Shown one piece after another: positions 1 through 5,928 of a DNA stretch of 11,430 bases. A program made the translations under genes and the position numbers. A model generated the notes under the pieces. The model made no database searches and was not told the origin of the DNA. It saw only the letters and a program-made list of their open reading frames with translations. How positions within the stretch are numbered: the stretch's first letter is position 1; every line of letters starts with the position of its first letter. This DNA is from CAYTKU01 sp964550845 (GTDB lineage: Bacteria; Patescibacteriota; Patescibacteriia; Magasanikbacterales; UBA922): contig CAZKAD010000032.1 of NCBI GenBank assembly GCA_964550845.1, forward strand, positions 1-11,430. The letters are read 5' to 3'.

Positions 1-15
1 TTTGAATATTTTCGT

Positions 16-483
16 ATGAGTAAAGGAATAAATTTTGAAAAATTGAATGGTTCAACACTCAAAATTGGTATTGTGTGCACTCGCTGGAATCCAGAGATCA
101 CAGGAAGTCTTTTGGAGGGTGCTCTCGAGGCCCTCGAAGAATCTGGAGTCAAAAAAAATAATATTACACTCATTGATGTTGCTGGATCTTATGAACTGCC
201 CTATGCGTGTAGACATCTTATGAAGAGCAAAAAATTTGATGCTATATTGGCACTTGGTTGTCTGATAAAAGGCAAAACAGTGCATTTTGAATATGTTGCT
301 GATGCGACTGCTCATGGGATCATGGAGCTCAATGTAGACGAAGATGTGCCAGTCATATTTGGTGTACTTACTTGCTTGAATGAAAAACAAGCCAAAGAAC
401 GATCTCGTGGCAAAAATAATCATGGGTATATGTGGGGGCAAACTGCTGTGGAAATGGGATTGCTCAAAAAATCTAAAGTGTAA
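16..483 (+). CDS. ribH: 6,7-dimethyl-8-ribityllumazine synthase
   Basis: Lumazine synthase condenses 5-amino-6-ribitylamino-uracil with 3,4-dihydroxy-2-butanone 4-phosphate, the penultimate step of riboflavin synthesis, in the cytosol as a pentamer or larger shell. The 155 aa length matches the family (about 155). Visible motifs are TRWN (22-25, where the family usually has RFN), GSYELP (57-62), the core GCLIKGKTVHFEYVAD (81-96) with the general-base His90, FGVLT (115-119), and the phosphate-binding Arg expected at R129. The frame stays open to the window's left edge, but ATG at 16 gives the normal family N-terminus. No SD is visible. A TGA at 17-19 in another frame overlaps this ATG as ATGA, so an upstream rib gene could be translationally coupled. 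A strong terminator follows at 502-540. Identification is secure. Confidence 0.95.
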   Translation: MSKGINFEKLNGSTLKIGIVCTRWNPEITGSLLEGALEALEESGVKKNNITLIDVAGSYELPYACRHLMKSKKFDAILALGCLIKGKTVHFEYVADATAHGIMELNVDEDVPVIFGVLTCLNEKQAKERSRGKNNHGYMWGQTAVEMGLLKKSKV

Positions 484-501
484 AAAGGTTTGGTAGGGTA
501 T

Positions 502-540
502 AAAAAAACCACCGTTGATTCTGATCAGGGTGGTTTTTTT
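502..540. terminator. Bidirectional intrinsic terminator between ribH and cysS
   Basis: A perfect 12-bp stem pairs AAAAAAACCACC (502-513) with GGTGGTTTTTTT (529-540). Inside the loop TGAT (516-519) can pair with ATCA (524-527). The A-tract and T-tract flanks let it work on both strands. It lies 19 nt after the ribH stop and 2 nt beyond the cysS stop, so it serves both convergent genes. Confidence 0.9.
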
Positions 541-542
541 AA

Positions 543-1907
543 TTATTTTCGTTTTACCTTCTGTCCATCTTTGGTATCTTCGAGTGTGTATCCTTCGGCA
601 AAGATTTGATCGCGAAGTTCATCACTGCGTTTGAAATCTTTGGCCTCACGGGCTAGGGTCCTCTCATCAACGAGTTTTTGGATAAAATCTGGGATAGGTT
701 CTGGTGTTATGTCTCTTTGATGAAGGTTCAGTCCAAGCACTTTATCAAAATGAATAATCGTTTCAATACTGAGGGTTCCTTCTTTGACTCCATTCCACAC
801 CACTGCCAAGGCCTCTGGCATATTGAGATCATCATTGATCGCTGCCAAAAAGGCTTCACTGTGGTGTTGGTCTTTGGCCACATGATCTGGAATTTCAGCA
901 ATCTTGCGACGTAAATTATTGAGACCATTTTGCGCAGCTTCGAGTGCTTCAAAAGAAAAAGAAAGTTGTTTGCGGTAGTGTGCTGAGAGTAAAAAATAGC
1001 GGTAGGCGAGGGGATCAAATGACTTTTCTTTGAGTACTTGCAAGGTCAAAAAATCTCCTTTGGATTTTGACATTTTACCACTTTGATCATTGAGAAATTC
1101 TCCATGCATCCATACCTTTACCCAAGGAACAATTCCTGTGGCTGATTCAGTCTGGGCAATTTCATTGGTATGATGGACTGGTTTATGATCAATTCCACCA
1201 CAGTGAATATCAAATTGGTCTCCAAGGTATTTGCTCGCCATGGCAGAACATTCAATGTGCCAGCCTGGAAATCCCATGCGTCCAAAGGCCATCCATTCCA
1301 TCTGTCGTTTTTCTCCTTCTGGAGTGAATTTCCACAGAGCAAAATCATGCGGATTTTTCTTTTCTCCCATATCTACTCGGGATCCGGCTTGGAGTTCTTG
1401 GTTTTGCAGATCAACAAGTTTGCCATAATCTGCATTTTTGGTGGTATCAAAATATATTCCATCACTGGTGGTATAGGTGTAGCCTTTTTCGGTCAGAGTT
1501 TGTACCATTGCGATCTGCTCAGGGATATGATCGGTGGCTTTACACCAAATACTGGGTTCAAGAATATTCAGGTCTTTGAGATTTTCTTGAAATTTTTGGG
1601 TATAAAATTCAGCAATCTCCCAAGCAGTTTTTCCTTCACGTTTTGAACCTTTTTCCATTTTGTCCTCTCCCTGATCCGCATCATCGGTCAGATGTCCCAC
1701 ATCTGTAATATTCATGACATGATTGACCTGGTAATTATTATACTTCAAAACGCGTTTCAAAATATCTTCAAAAATATAGGTACGAAGATTTCCTATATGG
1801 GCATAATCATAGACTGTCGGACCACAGGTATACAGACCCACATGCCCAGGCGTGAGCGGATGAAAATCTTCTTTTTGTTTTGAGAGAGAATTGTAGAGAG
1901 AGAGCAT
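543..1907 (-). CDS. cysS: Cysteinyl-tRNA synthetase
   Basis: Class I aminoacyl-tRNA synthetase that charges tRNA-Cys. At 454 aa it is close to the E. coli enzyme (461). The HIGH-type motif is HIGN (37-40) and KMSKS is at 278-282. Zinc ligands by family alignment are C28 (in YTCGPTVYD), C220 (in WHIECSAM), H245 and E249 (in HHTNE). The C-terminal helical anticodon region includes KDFKRSDELRDQI and a usual-looking end. The segment before the zinc histidine reads HCGGIDHKPVHHTNE where E. coli-type enzymes have GGGIDLVFPHHENE; I take this as a lineage variant, because all catalytic and zinc residues are kept. It starts 9 nt after the era stop on the same strand with no promoter or SD in the gap, so it is probably co-transcribed with era. 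It ends at the shared terminator. Confidence 0.96.
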   Translation of the reverse strand: MLSLYNSLSKQKEDFHPLTPGHVGLYTCGPTVYDYAHIGNLRTYIFEDILKRVLKYNNYQVNHVMNITDVGHLTDDADQGEDKMEKGSKREGKTAWEIAEFYTQKFQENLKDLNILEPSIWCKATDHIPEQIAMVQTLTEKGYTYTTSDGIYFDTTKNADYGKLVDLQNQELQAGSRVDMGEKKNPHDFALWKFTPEGEKRQMEWMAFGRMGFPGWHIECSAMASKYLGDQFDIHCGGIDHKPVHHTNEIAQTESATGIVPWVKVWMHGEFLNDQSGKMSKSKGDFLTLQVLKEKSFDPLAYRYFLLSAHYRKQLSFSFEALEAAQNGLNNLRRKIAEIPDHVAKDQHHSEAFLAAINDDLNMPEALAVVWNGVKEGTLSIETIIHFDKVLGLNLHQRDITPEPIPDFIQKLVDERTLAREAKDFKRSDELRDQIFAEGYTLEDTKDGQKVKRK

Positions 1908-1916
1908 AGAGAAAAA

Positions 1917-2765
1917 TTAGACACGCTCCATCCAGTGCGTATCAACTTCAACTTCGAGTTCTAGAAACATTTTTTTGTTGGTAGCAGCTTCGAGTTCACG
2001 GCGAGCCATTTGGCCAATTTCTTTTATTTTATTTCCACCACGACCAATAATAACTTTTTTGTAGCGATCATCACTGGTCAAAATACGGGCACTGACTACG
2101 GTAATATCTGGTTTTTCTTCTACATTGTCTACCTCAACCGTAATGGTATAGGGAACTTCTTTGTCGAGGACAGAAAAAACTTTTTCACGAATAATTTCGG
2201 CAATCCAAAAATAATTATCAATATTGGTGAGCTGCTCAGCATCATACATTGGGTGTCCTTCTGGCAGCAGTTCAATCACTTTTTGACGCAAAGGTTCAAT
2301 ATGACTGGCACGAAGCGCAGAAAGCGTAAAGGTAGCATCAAAGTGTTTGGAAAACTCTTCGTATTCTTTTTCAAATCTTCGTTCATCTCGAGGCAGATCA
2401 GATTTATTGATCACCATAATTTTAGGTGTATCAAGATGGCGAATCATACCAAAAGTCGAGCGTTCTTCGGCACCAATTTCTTTGCTTGGATCAACCACAT
2501 AAATAATTACATCAATTTCATCCATGGCTTCACTTATTTTTTTGTTCAGTTTTCCAGAAAGTGGGTTTTTCTTTTCTTTAAAAACACCCGGGGTATCAAC
2601 AAACACGGCTTGACCGTCTGGAGTATTGAGAGCTCCGTGAATAATATGACGGGTCATTTGAGGACGAAAAGATACGGCTGAAATTTTTGTTCCAACGAGA
2701 GTATTGAGGAGGGTAGATTTTCCGACATTACTTCGTCCCACGAGTACCACAAATCCACTTTTCAT
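1917..2765 (-). CDS. era: GTPase Era
   Basis: Era is a GTPase that binds 16S rRNA near its 3' end and assists 30S subunit maturation. The order of motifs is G1 GRSNVGKST (10-18), G3 DTPG (57-60), G4 NKSD (120-123), G5 SAL (149-151), then a C-terminal KH RNA-binding domain with the GxxG loop in VIIGRGGNKIKEIG (238-251). At 282 aa it is somewhat shorter than the typical 300 aa; the loss is at the extreme C-terminus, after the KH domain. No SD precedes ATG at 2765. A weak extended -10 promoter lies upstream. It is the first gene of an era-cysS pair, divergent from the PBP gene. Confidence 0.96.
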   Translation of the reverse strand: MKSGFVVLVGRSNVGKSTLLNTLVGTKISAVSFRPQMTRHIIHGALNTPDGQAVFVDTPGVFKEKKNPLSGKLNKKISEAMDEIDVIIYVVDPSKEIGAEERSTFGMIRHLDTPKIMVINKSDLPRDERRFEKEYEEFSKHFDATFTLSALRASHIEPLRQKVIELLPEGHPMYDAEQLTNIDNYFWIAEIIREKVFSVLDKEVPYTITVEVDNVEEKPDITVVSARILTSDDRYKKVIIGRGGNKIKEIGQMARRELEAATNKKMFLELEVEVDTHWMERV

Positions 2766-2800
2766 AATCTATACAAATTAAATAGCATCAATATTTGTCT

Positions 2801-2829
2801 ATATTAGCAGTATTTTGAAGAAAAATCAA
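2801..2829 (-). promoter_or_regulatory. Candidate promoter for era-cysS
   Basis: On the minus strand TTGATT (2824-2829, 4 of 6 to TTGACA) is followed by a 17-nt spacer and TAATAT (2801-2806), preceded by TGC, an extended -10. The transcript would start near 2794, giving a leader of about 28 nt. The hexamers are imperfect, so this is moderate support only. Confidence 0.4.
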
Positions 2830-2841
2830 GCTATTGCAAAT

Positions 2842-2871
2842 ATGACGAAATTGGCATTTTTATGGTATACT
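2842..2871 (+). promoter_or_regulatory. Promoter for the PBP/FtsI gene
   Basis: ATGACG (2842-2847) acts as -35 (4 of 6), with an 18-nt spacer and a -10 of TATACT (2866-2871) preceded by TGG, an extended -10. Predicted start of transcription is about 2878. It covers the upstream ATG at 2862, which therefore cannot be on this transcript and argues for the downstream start at 2913. Confidence 0.6.
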
Positions 2872-2880
2872 TACAAATAA

Positions 2881-2899
2881 CTCTCTTCTCAAGAGAGGA
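2881..2899 (+). promoter_or_regulatory. 5' UTR hairpin over a possible SD of the PBP gene
   Basis: CTCTCTT (2881-2887) and AAGAGAG (2891-2897) form a perfect 7-bp stem with a CTC loop, near the 5' end of the predicted mRNA. The right arm contains the only purine-rich SD-like stretch (AGAGAGGA, ending at 2899), 13 nt before ATG at 2913, which is long for an SD. Pairing would hide it from the ribosome. Confidence 0.4.
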
Positions 2900-2912
2900 T
2901 TATCTTTTTGTT

Positions 2913-4718
2913 ATGCAAAAAAACGAGCGACAAACGAGAAGAAGCCTTTTTGGATCGAAAAATGCAACGACAGGATTCAGTTCTGATAAGAGAATTCAGG
3001 TATTATTTGTTGTGTTATCTCTCCTTTTTGTGATAATTATCCTCCGTCTTTTTTTTCTTATGATTATAAACGGAAGTTTTTACCAAAAACTTGCTTCGGG
3101 GGCGCAGGAAATTTATGCTGAACTCCTTCCGAAGCGTGGTCAAATTTATACTCAAGACTCTCGTACTGGTGAAAAATTTCCTTTGGCTCTCAATAAAGAT
3201 ACATATTTGATGTATGCTGATACCAGAAAAATAAAAACCAATGAAGAAACTGATGCAATTGTTACTGAACTTGCCAAACTTTTTTCTTATGACGATGCAC
3301 GAAAGCAGGTAGTTTCATCAACTTTGAATAAGCGAACTGACCCTTATGAACCAATTGAAAAAAAATTAGACCAAGAAAAAATGGAACAAATCAAGGCTTT
3401 AAAGTTGCCTGGTCTTGCTTTTGTCAAAATACCTTCACGGTTTTATCCAGAAGGGAATCTCGCTGCCAGTGTGGTGGGTTTTGTCAGCCCAAATGATCTT
3501 GGAAAAGATATCGGGAAATATGGTATTGAAGGGTACTGGCAACAAGAGTTAGGTGGAAAAGAAGGAGCACTCACAGGAACAAGAAGCGCTGGTGGTGGTT
3601 GGATTCCTTTTGATACACGTTTATTTCGATCGAGCGAGGCTGAAGATGGAGTTGATTTGACTCTTACGATTGATCGCACTGTACAATATTTTGCGTGTGA
3701 ACGGCTCCGTCAAGGATTAGTGGAATATGGTGCAAAAACTGCGAGTTTGGTGATTTTGGATCCACACACAGGTGCTATTCGTGCTATGTGTTCTTTACCA
3801 GATTTTGACCCCAATACCTATAGTTCAGTGGAATCCATTGAATTTTATAACAATAATACAATTTTTACTCCCTATGAACCTGGATCAATTTTCAAGCCTA
3901 TTACTATGGCAGCTGCTTTGAACGAGGGTTTGATAAATCCAAAGAGTTATTTTCATGATACGGGTATGCGATCAGATTTATGTAAAACACCGATTCGAAA
4001 TGCAGAGGATAAAATTTACAATGATACAGACATGACAGGAATTTTACAGGATTCGATAAATACTGGAATGATATATATTTCTGAAAAACTTGGAACATCA
4101 CTTTTTCGTGAATATATAGAAAAGTTTGGTTTTGGGGTAAAACAGGGGATTGAGCTGGATACTGAATCAGCTGGGAATATTGAATCTTTATCTTTTAACA
4201 AAAAAAGTGGGAAAATCGACTGCTATACGGCCACGGCTTCTTTTGGTCAGGGGTTAACGGTAACTCCTTTACAAATGGTTGCTTCCTACGCAGCGATTGC
4301 CAATGGTGGCGTTCTTATGAGTCCTTATATTATTGATGAAATTATTTCTGAAGGTGGAAAAATTACCAAAACCAAACCAGAAGAAATTCGACGAGTTCTC
4401 AGCGAACGAACAGCTTCTCTTCTGTCTGGTATGCTTGTCAATGTTGTAGAAAAAGGTCATGCGACTAAAGCACGATCTGAAGATTATTATATTGCTGGAA
4501 AAACAGGGACTGCTCAGATTCCTGGACCTGGAGGGTACACGGCAGAGACGATTCATTCTTTTGTTGGTTTTGCTCCTGTAGAAAATCCGCAATTTGTGAT
4601 GATTGTAAAATATGAAAAGCCGAAACAAAAGTATGCAGAAGCAACAGCCGTGCCGGTATTTTCAGACATTTCAAAATTTTTACTTCAATATTACGAAGTC
4701 ATGCCAAGTAAAAATTAA
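2913..4718 (+). CDS. Penicillin-binding protein 2 / FtsI-type peptidoglycan transpeptidase
   Basis: Membrane-anchored class B PBP that cross-links peptidoglycan stem peptides outside the membrane. From ATG at 2913 it has 601 aa: a basic cytoplasmic N-terminus, one membrane segment (about 29-52), a PBP-dimer domain starting at KRGQIYTQD (about 74) and a transpeptidase domain from about 275. Catalytic motifs are SIFK (Ser325, Lys328), SIN (381-383) and KTGT (530-533). No PASTA domain follows. An in-frame ATG at 2862 would add 17 residues but overlaps the promoter -10, so I reject it. Being the only PBP visible and lying outside a dcw cluster, FtsI and elongasome PBP2 roles cannot be told apart; the domain layout leans towards FtsI. 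Its TAA overlaps the stop of the convergent neighbour by 4 nt. Confidence 0.93.
   Translation: MQKNERQTRRSLFGSKNATTGFSSDKRIQVLFVVLSLLFVIIILRLFFLMIINGSFYQKLASGAQEIYAELLPKRGQIYTQDSRTGEKFPLALNKDTYLMYADTRKIKTNEETDAIVTELAKLFSYDDARKQVVSSTLNKRTDPYEPIEKKLDQEKMEQIKALKLPGLAFVKIPSRFYPEGNLAASVVGFVSPNDLGKDIGKYGIEGYWQQELGGKEGALTGTRSAGGGWIPFDTRLFRSSEAEDGVDLTLTIDRTVQYFACERLRQGLVEYGAKTASLVILDPHTGAIRAMCSLPDFDPNTYSSVESIEFYNNNTIFTPYEPGSIFKPITMAAALNEGLINPKSYFHDTGMRSDLCKTPIRNAEDKIYNDTDMTGILQDSINTGMIYISEKLGTSLFREYIEKFGFGVKQGIELDTESAGNIESLSFNKKSGKIDCYTATASFGQGLTVTPLQMVASYAAIANGGVLMSPYIIDEIISEGGKITKTKPEEIRRVLSERTASLLSGMLVNVVEKGHATKARSEDYYIAGKTGTAQIPGPGGYTAETIHSFVGFAPVENPQFVMIVKYEKPKQKYAEATAVPVFSDISKFLLQYYEVMPSKN
4675..4716 (-). 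terminator. Weak candidate terminator for the minus-strand hypothetical gene
   Basis: AATTTTTACTT (4675-4685) and AAGTAAAAATT (4706-4716) form an 11-bp stem just past the minus-strand stop, inside the 3' end of the PBP gene. It is nearly all A-T with a 20-nt loop, so it would be weak. A competing small stem, ACTTC with GAAGT (4682-4686/4695-4699), lies within it. Confidence 0.25.
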
Positions 4719-5506
4719 AATGGGCAGACCTGCGTATAATTTGTGAGGGCCCACACCGACAGAGCTGTCGTATGTGGATTTTCTTTTTGTTCAAAATGCA
4801 CTGGATCTTTCCAGGCACCTGATGGATTTTGGTTTTGTACTATTGTTTGAATCCATTGTTCTTTCACCAGGTTTTTATACTCGCCATATTGTAAAAAAGC
4901 GGTTCGTTCGGAGAAGAGATCACTGAATGCTGGTGTGAGGAGTTGTTCTTTTGCCATTTTTTTTACTATTTGGTCAAGTGATGTCTGGATTTTTTGTTCA
5001 CCAAGACATCGATTTTCTTTCATAAATTGGAGTGCCAGAAAATGATGGGAAAGTTGGTAGCCTGAAAGTGAATCATAGGAAAAGATTTTTTTTAATGTTG
5101 TTTCTGGAATAAACTGTGTATGGCAATAGAGTGTGGGAAGAATAATATCATCGAAACGATTTTCTCTGCCCGTAAGGAGTGTATAGTCGATGATACGACT
5201 TGTATCGTTATCTATAAGAACACGGTAGTACTGTTCTATGGGGTGATTTTCAAACTCTTGAAATTTGGTTTGAATAAAATTTTCCAGCTCAGTTGACTGA
5301 CAATAGGTATCGTTTATTTTTTTCACGATCCAAACAATTCCTGGATCCTGATAATTGCCAGAGTATTCTTGAAGCCATTTACCGCCACGCTTGGATGCTG
5401 TTTCTGCTTGTTTTGGTAAATTGAATGTATCTTTGGGAACGGTTTGGACAATTAAAATTCCAAATGCACCTAAAAGAAAGAGAACGAGTAGAGAAGCTTT
5501 ATTCAT
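4715..5506 (-). CDS. Uncharacterised membrane-anchored or secreted protein, possible alpha/alpha-toroid fold
   Basis: I do not recognise this 263 aa protein. An N-terminal hydrophobic segment (about 4-22, after MNKAS) is a signal anchor or uncleaved signal peptide; no lipobox cysteine is seen. The rest is polar and probably helical. Two segments recall the helical-repeat fold of prenyltransferases and terpene cyclases: GGKWLQEYSGNYQDPG (41-56), and the C-terminal QNQNPSGAWKDP (224-235) followed by HTTALSVWAL (245-254), which resembles a QW-type repeat (Q..G.W....HTTA...WAL). No catalytic DxDD or DxDDTA motif is present, so cyclase activity is not claimed. Four cysteines (69, 128, 167, 261) could matter if it is extracytoplasmic. 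It has its own weak promoter, no SD, and converges on the PBP gene with overlapping stops. Confidence 0.7.
   Translation of the reverse strand: MNKASLLVLFLLGAFGILIVQTVPKDTFNLPKQAETASKRGGKWLQEYSGNYQDPGIVWIVKKINDTYCQSTELENFIQTKFQEFENHPIEQYYRVLIDNDTSRIIDYTLLTGRENRFDDIILPTLYCHTQFIPETTLKKIFSYDSLSGYQLSHHFLALQFMKENRCLGEQKIQTSLDQIVKKMAKEQLLTPAFSDLFSERTAFLQYGEYKNLVKEQWIQTIVQNQNPSGAWKDPVHFEQKENPHTTALSVWALTNYTQVCPF
4751..4788 (+). terminator. Intrinsic terminator of the PBP gene, inside the opposing gene
   Basis: CCACA (4751-4755) pairs with TGTGG (4773-4777), and inside it CGACA (4757-4761) pairs with TGTCG (4766-4770) around a GAGC tetraloop. A single C faces TA as an internal bulge. ATTTTCTTTTT follows at once (4778-4788). 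It lies 33 nt past the PBP stop and is encoded within the last codons of the minus-strand gene. Confidence 0.65.
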
Positions 5507-5528
5507 GAAAATAGAAAAAATTTTTACT

Positions 5529-5534
5529 AGTATA
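5529..5534 (-). promoter_or_regulatory. -10 element for the minus-strand hypothetical gene
   Basis: On the minus strand TATACT (5529-5534) sits 22 nt before the ATG at 5506. There is no good -35 at 16-18 nt upstream (the region is T-rich), so the promoter is weak or depends on other factors. The transcript leader would be about 15 nt. Confidence 0.4.
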
Positions 5535-5553
5535 CCTTATTTGGAGTGGAAAT

Positions 5554-5589
5554 AAAAAAATTCATCATGATAACTCATAATGAATTTTT
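5554..5589 (-). terminator. Terminator of the tRNA-Glu/tRNA-Met transcript
   Basis: AAAAATTCAT (5556-5565) and ATGAATTTTT (5580-5589) form a perfect 10-bp stem around a 14-nt loop, and the minus-strand transcript ends in a run of seven T. It begins 2 nt beyond the tRNA-Met 3' end. The stem is AT-rich, but position and tail fit. Confidence 0.65.
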
Positions 5590-5590
5590 G

Positions 5591-5664
5591 TGACAGGAGG
5601 GAGAATCGAACTCCCGACCTGAGGGTTATGAATCCTCCGCTCTCACCAGCTGAGCTACCCTGTC
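5591..5664 (-). tRNA. tRNA-Met (anticodon CAT), elongator type
   Basis: The 74-nt cloverleaf has acceptor GACAGGG / TCCTGTC (G7-U66 wobble), U8 A9, D-stem GCTC/GAGC, anticodon stem GAGGA/CCCTC around loop TTCATAA with CAT at 34-36, T-arm GGGAG TTCGATT CTCCC and discriminator A73. CCA is not encoded. G1-C72 pairs, and the GGG/CCC anticodon stem is absent, so it is not an initiator. A CAT anticodon could also be tRNA-Ile read with lysidine; the GTAGCTCAGCTGG D-arm and the TTCATA/AGGTCGGG context resemble elongator Met, so I prefer that. Pair 31-39 is an A-C mismatch. Confidence 0.9.
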
Positions 5665-5685
5665 AAATATGAAAACGCAGGTTCG

Positions 5686-5757
5686 TAGCCCGTAGGGGAA
5701 TCGAACCCCTGTTACCAGGATGAGAACCTAGCGTCCTAGCCACTAGACGAACGGGCC
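5686..5757 (-). tRNA. tRNA-Glu (anticodon CTC)
   Basis: The 72-nt cloverleaf has acceptor GGCCCGT / ACGGGCT, the Glu-typical TTCGTCTAGTGG D-arm, anticodon stem CTAGG/CCTGG around TTCTCAT with CTC at 34-36, T-arm AGGGG TTCGATT CCCCT and discriminator A73. CCA is not encoded. The terminal pair is G1-U72, a wobble where G-C is usual. It lies 21 nt upstream of tRNA-Met on the same transcript. CTC reads GAG codons; a TTC-anticodon tRNA-Glu would be needed elsewhere for GAA. Confidence 0.95.
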
Positions 5758-5773
5758 ATAGAAAGTGAATAGT

Positions 5774-5802
5774 AGTATAGCGAATTTTTCCTCATTTGTC
5801 AA
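5774..5802 (-). promoter_or_regulatory. Consensus promoter for the tRNA pair
   Basis: On the minus strand TTGACA (5797-5802), exactly 17 nt, then TATACT (5774-5779). The start would be near 5767, about 10 nt before the tRNA-Glu 5' end. The -35 sits beside the HU terminator. Confidence 0.85.
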
Positions 5803-5803
5803 T

Positions 5804-5839
5804 AAAAAACTCTCCGTACAGTTATAGGGAGAGTTTTTT
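5804..5839. terminator. Intrinsic terminator downstream of the HU gene
   Basis: AAAAAACTCTCC (5804-5815) and GGAGAGTTTTTT (5828-5839) form a perfect 12-bp stem with a 12-nt loop. On the minus strand it ends the HU mRNA, 89 nt past the stop. The symmetric A/T flanks would also work on the plus strand. Confidence 0.85.
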
Positions 5840-5851
5840 CAGTGGTTGTGT

Positions 5852-5928
5852 TATTATCAAACGAAGTGAGAGAAATAAAGGCTTGCATTTATTTCCGAGC
5901 GAGTGCTGATAATATGCTGCGAAGCAGC
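5852..5928 (-). other. HU mRNA 3' UTR with three inverted repeats
   Basis: Between the HU stop and its terminator lie GCTGC/GCAGC (5916-5920/5924-5928, triloop, with 4 more A-T pairs after one mismatch), GAAATAAA/TTTATTTC (5872-5879/5888-5895) and an enclosing TATTATCA/TGATAATA (5852-5859/5907-5914). None carries a U-tract. They may stabilise the mRNA 3' end or form a processed small RNA; function is unknown. Confidence 0.4.

Noticed and set aside
1170..1646. 158-codon plus-strand frame inside cysS
   Set aside because: Shadow of the CysRS coding strand; no family resemblance or start signal.
2010..2681. Long open frame (223 codons) on the plus strand, antisense to era
   Set aside because: It is the complement of a clear Era gene, its translation is low-complexity (F, N, I rich), and it has no promoter, SD or recognisable motif.
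2851..2856. TTGGCA as the -35 of the PBP promoter
   Set aside because: Only 9 nt separate it from TATACT, too short; ATGACG at 2842-2847 has an 18-nt spacer.
5591..5664. Initiator tRNA-fMet
   Set aside because: Base 1 pairs with 72 (G-C) and the three G-C pairs of the anticodon stem are absent, unlike bacterial initiators.
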